Origin: Oleomonas cavernae | Lineage (GTDB): Bacteria; Pseudomonadota; Alphaproteobacteria; Zavarziniales; Zavarziniaceae | Length of the DNA stretch: 64,000 nt | Direction of reading: 5' to 3' | Assembly (NCBI RefSeq): GCF_003590945.1 | Contig: NZ_QYUK01000016.1 | Coordinates: 310,001 to 374,000 of the forward strand | In this document: one piece after another, positions 29,690 through 37,700 of the stretch | Layout of the letters: each line of letters begins with the position of its first letter | Position numbering within the stretch: the first letter of the stretch is position 1 | Notes under the pieces: model-generated | The model's database searches: none | What the model was told of the DNA's origin: nothing | Seen by the model: the letters and a program-made list of their open reading frames with translations, nothing else | Position numbers and translations under genes: made by a program

Positions 29690-32193
29690 ATGGCGGGCGA
29701 GACCAGCAACGCGCGCTTCGGCCGCCGTCTCGCCGCCGCCCGCCTCGCCCTGTGGTGGGAGGCGCTGTGGCCCGCCCTGTGGCCGGGCCTGGGCGTCGCC
29801 GGCCTGTTCGTGGCCCTGGCCTGGGCCGGCGTGATCGAGCGCCTGCCCGCCACCATCCATGCCATGACGCTGGGCCTGTTCGGCCTGTGGCTGCTGTGGG
29901 CCTGGCGCCGGGTGCCCGAGGCCCTGGCCCTGCCGGCGCGCGAGCGCGCCCGCCGCCGCCTGGAGACCGACAATGCGGTGCCCCACCGGGCGCTGGAGGT
30001 GCTGGACGACAGCCTAGGCCTGGACAACGGCGACGACCCGATGACCCACGCCCTGTGGCACAGCCACCGCGCCCGGGCCGCCGCCCGGGTGGACGGCCTG
30101 CGGGTGAAGGCGCCTTCCCCTGAGCTGTTCCGCCACGACCCCTATGCCCTGCGCGCCGCCGTGATCCTGGCCCTGGTGGTGACCGGCGTGGCCGCCGGGC
30201 CGCTGGCCGCCTCGCGCTTAGGACAAGCCCTGGTGCCCCATTTCGGCCGGGGCGGGGCGGGCGGCGGCGGCGAGGCCACCGGCTTTACCGCCTGGATCAC
30301 CCCGCCCGGCTATACCCGCCTGCCCCCGGTCTACCTGGGGGCCCAGGGGGCGGCACCCGGCTTGGGGCTACGCGTGCCCGCGGGTGCCAGCGTCATCGCC
30401 CGGCTTTACGGCACCGTCGCCGGCGCCATCGCGATCGACGACGAGGCCCGGGACCTGGAACAGATCGAGCCGGGCACCTTCGCCGGCGAGACCACCGTGA
30501 CCGCGGGCAGCCTGTTGCGCCTGCTGGACGATGGCAGCGAGCTGGCCGCCTGGCCGATCGAGGTGATCGCCGACGCGCCGCCCACCGTGGGCTTCCCCGC
30601 CCCGCTGGGCGCCAGCGAACGGCGGTCCTTACGCATCGCCTTCGAGGCCCATGACGATTACGGCGTCGCCAGCGTCGCCCTGCGCCTGCGCTTAGGCGGC
30701 CCCGGCCGCCCCGGCGTCGAGCCCCTGGTGGTGGTGCCGCTAGGCGGCAGCACCGGCCGGCCCGAGGCCAAGGGCACGGTGTTCAAGGACCTGACCGCCC
30801 ACCCCTGGGCCGGGCTGGACGTGATCGCCGAATTGACCGCGACCGATGCCATCGGCCAGGTGGCGCGATCCGCCCCCGTCACCATCGCCCTGCCCGAGCG
30901 CAATTTCCGCAATCCGGTGGCCCGCGCCGTGATCGCCCAGCGCAAGCGCCTGGTCGCCAACCCGACCCAGCGCCGCGCCGTGGCCCAGGCCCTGGCCGGC
31001 ATCGCCGACGAACCCCAAGCCTATGGCGGCCGTCTGGCGGTGTTCCTCGCCCTCGATGTCGCCACCATCACCCTGGTGCGCCATGCCGCGCCCGAGACCG
31101 ACGCCGCCATGGTCGACCTGCTGTGGGACCTGGCGCTCGACCTCGAGGAGGGCCGCGTGGCCGGGGCCGAGGCCGCCCTGCGCGCCGCCCAGGAGGCGCT
31201 GGAGCAGGCCTTGCAGAACGGCGCCTCGGATGCCGAGATCGCCCGCCTGATGGACGACCTGCGCGCCGCCATGAGCGAATACCTCCAGGCCATGACCGAG
31301 GAGGCGATGCGCCGCGGCATCGACCCCGACGCCGCCCAGGCCATGCCCAACGGCCAGATGATCACCAGCGAGGACCTGGCCCGCATGCTGGACGAGGCCC
31401 AGCGCGCCGCCGAAAGCGGCTCGCGCGAGGAAGCCCAGCGCATGCTCTCGGACCTGCGCGAGATGCTGGAAAACCTCCAGGCCATGCAGTCGATGATGGA
31501 GCCGGGCAGCCAGGCCCAATCGATGAACCAGGGCCTGAACGAACTGGGCCAGATGCTGCGCCAGCAGCAGCAGTTGCGCGACCGCGCCTTTGCCGAGCAG
31601 CAGCGCCAGCAGGGCGACGGCGCCATGCCCGGCGAGCAGGGCCAGCCCCGCCCCGGCCAGGGCAGCCAGCCGGGCCAGGGCGGCCAACCCGGGCGCAATG
31701 GCCAGCCCGGCGGCATGGGCCAGATGGCCGCCGACCAGGAAGCCCTGCGCCAGCAACTGGGCGATTTGCTGCGCCAGTTGGGCGAGGCCGGCGTGCCCCT
31801 GCCCGATGCGCTCGCCCGGGCCGACCAGGCCATGGGCCAGGCCCAGGGCGCCCTGGAAGGCAACAACCCCGGTGCCGCGGCGCAAGCCCAGGGCGAGGCC
31901 CTGAGCGCCCTGCGCGAAGGCATGGGCGCCTTGAGCGAGGAAATGGCCCGCCAACTGGGCACCGACCCCGGCCAGGGCCCGGCGGCCAAGGCCGCGCCGG
32001 CACCGACCGCGACCCCTTAGGGAGGCCCCGCCCCGCCCGCGACTTCGGCACCGGCGACGACGTGAGGGTGCCCACCGAAGCCGAGGCCAAGCGAGTGAGG
32101 GATATCCTGATGGAATTGCAGCGCCGCGCCGGGGATCGCAGCAGGAGCCAGGACGAGCTGGATTACATCAACCGGCTGCTGGAGCGGTTTTGA
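29690..32193 (+). CDS. TIGR02302/DUF4175-family envelope protein, frameshifted close to the 3' end
   Basis: A large protein with two N-terminal membrane helices (about residues 22-42 and 50-65), another near 155-175, then a beta-rich region and a long Gln/Met/Gly-rich helical C-terminal half (LRQQQQLRDRAFAEQQRQQG; QPGRNGQPGGMGQMA). This is the layout of alphaproteobacterial TIGR02302 proteins, which lie beside lysA or ftsEX. In frame it stops at 32020 after PTATP. One base lost near 31979-31981 hides the true end: the shifted frame reads AGTDRDPLGRP and closes with DELDYINRLLERF at 32193, the usual family ending. The function is unknown; an envelope role is inferred. Confidence 0.8.
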
Positions 32194-32205
32194 GGGGGTG
32201 ATGGG

Positions 32206-32226
32206 GGAACAGGAGGATTCTGTTCC
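32206..32226 (+). terminator. weak hairpin after the TIGR02302 gene
   Basis: GGAACAG (32206-32212) pairs with CTGTTCC (32220-32226) around a seven-base loop, 13 bases past the corrected stop codon. No U-run follows, so only weak support as a terminator. Confidence 0.3.
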
Positions 32227-32281
32227 TGACCCTTAACAGGCCGTCGGAGCGCGCTGAGGCCGAAGGGGTCCGAGCCTTAGT

Positions 32282-33733
32282 CTAGTATTTGGTCGTCACA
32301 TACGTGCCGAAGGTACCGTAGCATTGGAAGCCGGACTTGCGGTTCTTATGCGGGTTGAGGGAGCCGTCGTAGGTCTTCTTGTTGAAGGTTTTCCCACAGA
32401 CCGAGCATTTGAAAACGTAGGTTGGCCCGCTCGCCGTGCTCAAGCCGGCACGACTTGAAGAGCGACCTGCCGTCGGGCTCGGCCAAGCGCCAGCCCGTTG
32501 TGTTGTTATGCGTGGCGTGCTGGATTTGCGCGGGATTGACTCTGTGCCTGTCGGCGTCAACTCTATCGGATAGCGCGCGGTGAAGGTCGTCTGTGTTGGC
32601 TTGGCGCCAAGGATGCTATCGACACGGTAGCTGCGCGGCTCGCCGTTGTCAGAGCGCACGGCCATGAGAAGAACGTCATCGGCCTGCGTTCGGCGTAGTG
32701 AGTAGGCCTCGATGAGCCGCGTTGACCGTTTCCCTTGCTGGTCTCGGTAGTCGATTTCCACAAGAAGCCGATTGGCGGCGGCAAACCTTATGACCTCAAT
32801 GTAGCCTTGACCGGAAGTACCGACAGGCAGACCAACGATTCGGTCGCGGATTAGCATACTGGTTCCGCCAATCGGCATGGCCGCGAGCGCAGGAATCGCC
32901 TGGCCATGCAGCCAATCGAAGATTTCTGGAAGCGCATCCCAAAAGGCGGCCACCGGAAGCAGTGCGGGAAGCTGATGGTCCAGCATGTGAACCCACCCCG
33001 CCTCCAACTCCTCGCGGTGTAGTTCCAGGTCCGCGATTTGCGGCAAGCCTATACCCTTATGCTCACACTTCTGGCGCAGAACTTCGACGAAGCGCCGCGG
33101 CTCCGGCCGCGCCTCGGTGTTCCGATAGAGGTTCACGACGTCGTAGAGGTCACGCGGTCGCGTGCGCTCGGCCAGCGCGCGGAACTTCTCTGCGAAGGCC
33201 TCGACATAGTCATAGGCAAGCACGCTGATCCCGTCCTCGGGGGCGTCCGAGTACGGGTGGAAAATCTGCGTCTGAATGGGCGACAGGACGATCCGTTCGT
33301 CGGCGGTCAAATCGAGTTTGATCCGGGGCAAGCCGTGGCTCGACGAGATAGGGCCTTTGTAGCTGATCTTGCCTTGGCAGGAGATGGTGCCGCGCGGGTT
33401 CTGGTAGATATCAAACTCCTGGCGGGCGGCCGGCACTTCGATGCCAGTCTCGTCATAAATCCACTCACCGATCTCGGCGAAGACGCGTTTCAAGAATTCT
33501 TTGTCAAGGTGACCTTCGTCGCGCAGCGTGAAATCGAGGTCTTCGGAGAAGCGATAGGTCTCGAAGAAGCACTTCTTCAAGCAGGTGCCACCCTTGAACA
33601 CCCAATTCTCAACAAGCTCCTCGTGGCTGTAAATGCCTGCGAGCATCCAGCCCAACACATAGTCTTTCTCGACGACATGAGGCGTGAGGGATGTCTGCTT
33701 TGCGATGGCAAGGAGTTCGCGTTTTTCGATCAT
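32282..33733 (-). CDS. AbiEii-type nucleotidyltransferase toxin with WYL-like and zinc-finger C-terminal parts
   Basis: The N-terminal ~270 residues are an AbiEii/AbiGii nucleotidyltransferase: FKGGTCLKK at 46-54, FSEDLDFTL at 62-70 with the metal-binding acidic pair, a KLDLT strand near 139, and EAFAEKFRALAERTRPRDLYD. AbiEii proteins of this family modify tRNA or nucleotides and arrest growth. Residues ~310-395 (EVIRFAAANRLLVEIDY..., ending RSYRVDSIL) resemble a WYL ligand-sensing domain. The last ~45 residues hold CSVCGKTF...H...C, a probable zinc finger. At 483 residues it is much longer than a minimal AbiEii. It overlaps the antitoxin gene by four bases. Lower GC than its neighbours suggests transfer. 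Confidence 0.8.
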   Translation of the reverse strand: MIEKRELLAIAKQTSLTPHVVEKDYVLGWMLAGIYSHEELVENWVFKGGTCLKKCFFETYRFSEDLDFTLRDEGHLDKEFLKRVFAEIGEWIYDETGIEVPAARQEFDIYQNPRGTISCQGKISYKGPISSSHGLPRIKLDLTADERIVLSPIQTQIFHPYSDAPEDGISVLAYDYVEAFAEKFRALAERTRPRDLYDVVNLYRNTEARPEPRRFVEVLRQKCEHKGIGLPQIADLELHREELEAGWVHMLDHQLPALLPVAAFWDALPEIFDWLHGQAIPALAAMPIGGTSMLIRDRIVGLPVGTSGQGYIEVIRFAAANRLLVEIDYRDQQGKRSTRLIEAYSLRRTQADDVLLMAVRSDNGEPRSYRVDSILGAKPTQTTFTARYPIELTPTGTESIPRKSSTPRITTQRAGAWPSPTAGRSSSRAGLSTASGPTYVFKCSVCGKTFNKKTYDGSLNPHKNRKSGFQCYGTFGTYVTTKY

Positions 33734-34542
33734 GGCTGGTTCTCGCGCGCCCAGCTTTCAGGGATGCGCAGGCGCCACTTCGAGACGATGCGCGGACAAG
33801 CGAGTGCCGGGTCCAGCTTGGCATGACCTCCGCTCAGACGGTGTTGGCAGAGCTGAACGAGTTCGTCCGTGCCTGGCAGGCGCCGCTCTGCGAGGAAACC
33901 AAGGCGCTTAAAGACGGCCCCATTACCGAAACGGATCGCGTAATCGATAAGCTTCGCGTCATCGCGATCAGGTCGACGTAAATAGGCATTCAGACAGTCG
34001 GAAACGTGCTGAATGCCGCCGCCAAGAGACGGATCGTCGAGGATGTCGATCATCGTACGGTGAACGTCGGAAACGGCAACCCGGGTTTGATGCCGCCAGA
34101 CCGGCTTGGTGCCGAATATCTTCCGTTCATCGACGTGCTTGAGGATGAATGGAACGCCGTGACGTTCCTGACGCTTCTCCCGCACGGCCTGCGCGGTCAT
34201 GACCAAGACGTCTTTGAAAATCTGCTCGGTGAGGTCCCAATGCTCCGCGGCCGTACGGCCCCCGATGTAAGCAGGCGCGAAGAGCGCCGGCACCAGTACC
34301 CACGTATCATCAAGCACGCGCTCGGAACCTAGCGTGTCGATGGAGGCTGCCACATAGGCGCCGCGTCCGACACGGCTTAGCCAGCCTTGCTCCATCCATC
34401 GTGACAGGCGTTGGGCGGCGCTCGTACGGGTCAGATGCAGAGTCGCAGCAACGTCGTCGATATGGATCACATCGCCAGCTGCAACGAGCACCTGGACAAG
34501 TTGGGCGCGCCCCTGCGGTAAACTAGACAAATGTTTGTCCAT
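33730..34542 (-). CDS. AbiEi-family antitoxin / transcriptional regulator
   Basis: A 270-residue protein encoded directly upstream of the AbiEii-type toxin with a four-base overlap (33730-33733), the standard AbiE operon order. The N-terminus is a winged helix-turn-helix (VIHIDDVAATLHLTRTSAAQ, then RVGRGAYVA), followed by the AbiEi C-terminal domain (GGRTAAEHWDLTEQIFKDV; a conserved VSDVHRTMIDILDDPSLGGG). In characterised AbiE pairs this protein represses its own promoter and counteracts the toxin without stable complex formation. It starts next to an AT-rich stretch with inverted repeats. Confidence 0.85.
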   Translation of the reverse strand: MDKHLSSLPQGRAQLVQVLVAAGDVIHIDDVAATLHLTRTSAAQRLSRWMEQGWLSRVGRGAYVAASIDTLGSERVLDDTWVLVPALFAPAYIGGRTAAEHWDLTEQIFKDVLVMTAQAVREKRQERHGVPFILKHVDERKIFGTKPVWRHQTRVAVSDVHRTMIDILDDPSLGGGIQHVSDCLNAYLRRPDRDDAKLIDYAIRFGNGAVFKRLGFLAERRLPGTDELVQLCQHRLSGGHAKLDPALACPRIVSKWRLRIPESWARENQP

Positions 34543-34680
34543 ACGCTTGGATTATCAAAAACTGCGAATTTAGACAGTTATAATATACTCATAAACACCG
34601 CCCATCAAGTTTTTCCAATTCGCGAAATTCGCACTAAATGCGAGTTTCCGCGTAGATAGTAACAATACCCTAGGCTGAAT
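34543..34680 (-). promoter_or_regulatory. AT-rich promoter/operator region of the abiE operon
   Basis: The AT-rich stretch at 34555-34660 is the least GC-rich part of this area. It has AATTCGCGAAATT (near 34618-34630), a near-perfect palindrome, and the pair TGCGAATTT (34562-34570) and AAATTCGCA (34626-34634) as inverted repeats about 55 bases apart. AbiEi-type antitoxins bind paired inverted repeats near their start codon. Precise -35/-10 elements could not be assigned. The rest of the gap, 34681-34884, shows nothing recognisable. Confidence 0.45.
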
Positions 34681-34884
34681 GTCAGCTGATCGCTGCGGGC
34701 ACAAGTCCGACCCCTGGCGCTGGGTGGACCCTCCCTTCAACAGCCGACGTCCCGACTTCGGCTCTTAGTGCAAATCGGCACGCCCCTCGCAGCGAATGGA
34801 CAGAATGCTCCCACAACAATCTCCCGCCCTTCCGGCTCCTCTTAGGTTATGACACGCTGAGCGTTCCCAACAGCGGTTTCTCCC

Positions 34885-35511
34885 ATGATCCTCATCGGCC
34901 AATTCGACTCCCCCTTCGTGCGCCGGGTCGGCATTGCGCTCACCCTCTACGATCTGCCCTATGAGCACCGGCCGTGGTCGGCGTTCGGGGATGGGGAGAA
35001 GGTGCGGGCGTATAACCCGTTGGGCCGGGTGCCCACGCTGGTGCTGGACGATGGCGCGGTGCTGGTCGACAGCCATGGCATCCTCGATTACCTCGATGGC
35101 CTGGTCCCCGTGGAACAGGCCCTGTTCCCGGCAGCGCAGCCGGCGCGGCGCCAGGCGATGGCGGTGGCGGGGCTGGCCACCGGGCTGGCCGACAAGGCGG
35201 TGAGCCTGTTCTATGAGCAGCGGCTGCATGCGCAGGTGTCGCCGGTCTGGGTCGAGCGGTGCCGGGCGCAGATCACCGGCGTGCTGCGCGCGCTGGAAGC
35301 CGATCGGGCCGGGCGGGCGGGCGAGTACTGGTTCGGGCCTCGCATCGGCCATGCCGATATCGCCGTCGCCGTGGTGCTGCGGTTCCTGGCCGAGGTTCAT
35401 GGCGACGTGGCGCGGGTCGCGGATTATCCCGCCCTCGCCGCCCATGCCGCGCGGCTGGAGGCGCTGCCGGCGTTCTTGGCCGTCCAGCAGCCGTTCATCC
35501 CGCCGGCGTGA
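34885..35511 (+). CDS. glutathione S-transferase family protein
   Basis: A 208-residue cytosolic protein of the GST fold. The N-terminal thioredoxin-like domain reads LIGQFDSPFVRRVGIAL (S8-type active-site loop), LPYEHRPW, NPLGRVPTLVLDDG with the cis-proline, and VDSHGILDYLD for the gamma-glutamyl contact. The C-terminal helical domain includes FGPRIGHADIAVAVVLRFL, matching the conserved N-capping G.tlADia motif. It would conjugate or bind glutathione; its specific substrate is unknown. It converges with a receiver gene whose stop codon is ten bases away. Confidence 0.85.
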   Translation: MILIGQFDSPFVRRVGIALTLYDLPYEHRPWSAFGDGEKVRAYNPLGRVPTLVLDDGAVLVDSHGILDYLDGLVPVEQALFPAAQPARRQAMAVAGLATGLADKAVSLFYEQRLHAQVSPVWVERCRAQITGVLRALEADRAGRAGEYWFGPRIGHADIAVAVVLRFLAEVHGDVARVADYPALAAHAARLEALPAFLAVQQPFIPPA

Positions 35512-35521
35512 GGGCCGGCGC

Positions 35522-35881
35522 TCAGCGGGCGAGCGCGCCGTCGACCGCGTCGAGCAACTCGTTCAGGGAGAAGGGCTTGAGCAGCAGGCCGGCGGTGAAC
35601 TCGTCGAGGTCGGTCGCGTGCTCGAACTTGTCGGAGAAGCCGGTCATCAGCAGGATCGGCAGGGCCGGCTGGTCGCCGCTGAGCGCGAGCGCCAGCGCAA
35701 TGCCGTCCACCACCGGCAGGCGGATGTCGGAAATCAGCAGGTCGAAATGCTCGTCCATGGCCAGGCGATAGCCGATGCCGCCATCCTCGGCCAGTTCCAC
35801 ATTGTGGCCGGCGGTGTCCAGCGCGCGGGCGATGAACTGCGCGACCGAGGTTTCGTCTTCGACCACCAGCACACGGGCCAT
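35522..35881 (-). CDS. CpdR-like single-domain response regulator B
   Basis: A 119-residue stand-alone receiver: acidic pocket VVEDE near residues 6-10, phosphoacceptor Asp in LLISDIRLP, conserved Thr in LMTGFSD and Lys in LLKPFS. There is no output domain. Sequence and neighbourhood (hpt, zinc-ribbon gene, ftsE) resemble CpdR-type receivers that control ClpXP-dependent proteolysis in Caulobacter. It is closely related to the receiver at 36783-37142, and together they look like a tandem duplication now separated by a toxin-antitoxin module. Confidence 0.8.
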   Translation of the reverse strand: MARVLVVEDETSVAQFIARALDTAGHNVELAEDGGIGYRLAMDEHFDLLISDIRLPVVDGIALALALSGDQPALPILLMTGFSDKFEHATDLDEFTAGLLLKPFSLNELLDAVDGALAR

Positions 35882-35935
35882 GTCGAACCTCCTAAGGATG
35901 AGCCCGGCCAGCCTACGCCCGATCCACGCGCCAGC

Positions 35936-35989
35936 CTAGCGCGCCTGCGCCCTTTCCACCGCCGCGCGCAATTGCGCCAGGGTGAAGGG
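35936..35989 (-). pseudogene. 54-base duplicated 3' end of receiver gene A
   Basis: On the minus strand this encodes PFTLAQLRAAVERAQAR-stop, against PFTLAQLRAAVEKALGR-stop at 36783-36836. The two 54-base segments differ at about six positions and end at the same TAG. Nothing of the rest of the receiver is present. The second Phd/PemK-like module lies exactly between the two copies. Confidence 0.9.
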
Positions 35990-36012
35990 CAGCGATCGAT
36001 GGCCGTGCGGGT

Positions 36013-36056
36013 TTGCATATGGGCCGAACTCTGTATAATTCGGAGTATTCATATTC
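36013..36056 (+). promoter_or_regulatory. candidate promoter/operator of the second Phd/PemK-like module
   Basis: A perfect TATAAT at 36034-36039 is preceded by TTGCAT at 36013-36018 (15-base gap; a shifted -35 would give 17). Around the -10 are the inverted arms ACTC and GAGT (from 36029 to 36047) and a GAGTATTC/ATATTC repeat, a plausible antitoxin operator. AT content is well above the flanks. Confidence 0.45.
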
Positions 36057-36079
36057 TTCGAATGATCGGGACCGCTACA

Positions 36080-36343
36080 ATGCGCGTGACCACCGCCGAA
36101 TTCATCAAACGATACGGCAGCTTGGCGGACCGGGCACTGACCGAACCGCTGACCATCACCAAGAATGGCCGCGACCGGCTTGTCGTCCTTTCAGCGGAGG
36201 AATATGCCCGCCTCAAACGCCGGGACCGGCGGGTGATCCGGGCGGGGGAGCTGACCGACGAAGAGATCGCCCTGATCAGCAAGGCCGAGGTTCCGGCGGA
36301 ATACGATTATCTCGACGCTGAACTGGCCGACGACAAGCCGTGA
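36080..36343 (+). CDS. Phd/YefM-family antitoxin (module 2)
   Basis: An 87-residue antitoxin with the Phd/YefM N-terminal dimer domain: MRVTTAEFIKRYGSLAD, PLTITKNGRDRLVVLSAEEY, ending in an acidic tail (EYDYLDAELADDK) that should bind the toxin. ATG 36080 fits the family start; an in-frame ATG at 36062 would add six residues. The stop overlaps the toxin GTG by four bases. It is a paralogue of the antitoxin at 1943-2209, with similarity mainly in the central segment. Confidence 0.85.
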   Translation: MRVTTAEFIKRYGSLADRALTEPLTITKNGRDRLVVLSAEEYARLKRRDRRVIRAGELTDEEIALISKAEVPAEYDYLDAELADDKP

Positions 36344-36777
36344 CCTTGCCGGTTCCCACGCCGGGCCTGGTCATCCGCTATGCCTATCTCTGGGGCCGGG
36401 AGGCCGACGCCGGCCTGGAAGAAGGGCTGAAGGATCGTCCTTGCGCGGTCGTCATCGCCCATCGCGACCGGGAGGGCGAACTGCAGGTTTATGTCCTGCC
36501 CGTGACCCACGCCGAACCCGGTCGCGACCAGGCAGCCATCGAAATCCCGCGATTGGTCAAGCAGCGGCTGCGTCTCGACGGCGAAAGATCCTGGGTCGTG
36601 GTCGACGAGGCCAATCTGTTTGCCTGGCCAGGACCCGACATTCGCCCCGTTCCCGGCGATAGCAAACAGGGTTTCGCCTACGGCTTCCTGCCACCGGGCT
36701 TTTTCCGCCTCGTCCGGGACCGCTTTCTCGCCCTCGCCCGATCGGGTAAGGCATCAGCCACCCGCCGGAGCGAATAG
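36340..36777 (+). CDS. PemK/MazF-like toxin (module 2)
   Basis: A 145-residue protein, GTG start at 36340 overlapping the antitoxin stop. It aligns over its length with the protein of 2225-2656: PGLVIRYAYLW, RPCAVVIAH, VYVLPVTHAEP, LRLDGERSWVVVDEANLFAWPGPDIRPV. The shared pattern (RPCA...; P.TH; RSWV.VD..N.F.WPG.D..PV) defines the family. MazF/PemK-type endoribonuclease activity is inferred from fold-like features and Phd pairing. The module occupies 35990-36782, between two copies of a receiver-gene end. Confidence 0.65.
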   Translation: MTLPVPTPGLVIRYAYLWGREADAGLEEGLKDRPCAVVIAHRDREGELQVYVLPVTHAEPGRDQAAIEIPRLVKQRLRLDGERSWVVVDEANLFAWPGPDIRPVPGDSKQGFAYGFLPPGFFRLVRDRFLALARSGKASATRRSE

Positions 36778-36782
36778 CGAGC

Positions 36783-37142
36783 CTAGCGCCCCAGCGCCTT
36801 TTCCACCGCCGCGCGGAGTTGCGCCAGGGTGAAGGGTTTCAGCAGCATGCCTGCGACCAGGCCTTCGAGGTCGCCGGCGCGTTCGTATTCTTCCGTATAG
36901 CCGGTCATCAGCAGGATCGGCAGGGTGGGCTGCTCGGCGCTCACCGCCAGGGCCAGAGCGATGCCGTCCATCACCGGCATGCGGATGTCGGAGAGCAGCA
37001 GGTCGAAGCGTTCGGCGGTGACGAGGCCGTAGGCAGCGCCACCGTCCTGGACCAGGACCACGGTGTGGCCGGCGGTATCGAGCGCGCGGGCGATGAAATG
37101 GGCGACGGCGGGTTCGTCTTCAGCCACCAGCACCCGTGCCAT
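36783..37142 (-). CDS. CpdR-like single-domain response regulator A
   Basis: A 119-residue receiver with AEDE acidic pocket, phosphoacceptor in LLLSDIRMP, Thr in LMTGYTE and Lys in LLKPFT; no output domain. It lies 15 bases downstream of hpt in the same orientation, so zinc-ribbon gene-hpt-receiver probably form an operon. CpdR-like cell-cycle function is inferred from size, sequence style and place next to hpt and ftsEX. Its 3' end borders the inserted toxin-antitoxin module. Confidence 0.82.
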   Translation of the reverse strand: MARVLVAEDEPAVAHFIARALDTAGHTVVLVQDGGAAYGLVTAERFDLLLSDIRMPVMDGIALALAVSAEQPTLPILLMTGYTEEYERAGDLEGLVAGMLLKPFTLAQLRAAVEKALGR

Positions 37143-37157
37143 CCGCGCCCGGCCCGC

Positions 37158-37700
37158 TCAGTCGTCCACGACGCCGATGAAGGGCAGTTCGCGGAAGCAG
37201 TTGGCGACGTCCATGCCATAGCCGACGACGAAACGCTCGGGGCATTCGAAGCCGACGTATTCAGCGCTCAGCGCATTCTCGCGCCGCTTGGGCTTGTCCA
37301 GGAGGACGCACAAGGTCACCTTGGCGCCGCGCGCGGCCATCAGGTCCTTGGCGAAGGAGAGGGTGCGGCCCGATTCGAGGATGTCGTCGATCAGCAGCAG
37401 CTTCTTGTCGCGCACGAAGACGCCGATGTCGCGCTGGATCGTCACCTGGCCGGAGCTCACCCTGCCGTCGCCATAGGACGAGAGCATGACGAAGTCGACC
37501 TCGACCTCCGCGCCATGGGCGTGGAGCGCGCGCAAGAGGTCGGCGGCGAAGACGAAGCTGCCTTTCAGCACGGGGATGGCGACGAAATCGGTGCCCAGCT
37601 TGGCGATGATTTCCTGGGCCAGCTCGTCGACGCGCCTTGCGATGGTCGCCGCGTCGAACAGCACGCGGACAGGCTTGCCGCGGGCCACGGTCCGGGTCAT
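37158..37700 (-). CDS. hpt: hypoxanthine phosphoribosyltransferase
   Basis: Salvages hypoxanthine/guanine to IMP/GMP using PRPP. The 180-residue enzyme has the family's KGSFVFAADLLRAL loop, the PRPP-binding LLLIDDILESGRTL with its Asp-Asp pair, a flexible-loop region VMLSSYGDG, and a C-terminal FVVGYGMDV purine-stacking segment. ATG 37700 overlaps the stop of the zinc-ribbon gene (four-base overlap), indicating translational coupling. Confidence 0.95.
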   Translation of the reverse strand: MTRTVARGKPVRVLFDAATIARRVDELAQEIIAKLGTDFVAIPVLKGSFVFAADLLRALHAHGAEVEVDFVMLSSYGDGRVSSGQVTIQRDIGVFVRDKKLLLIDDILESGRTLSFAKDLMAARGAKVTLCVLLDKPKRRENALSAEYVGFECPERFVVGYGMDVANCFRELPFIGVVDD

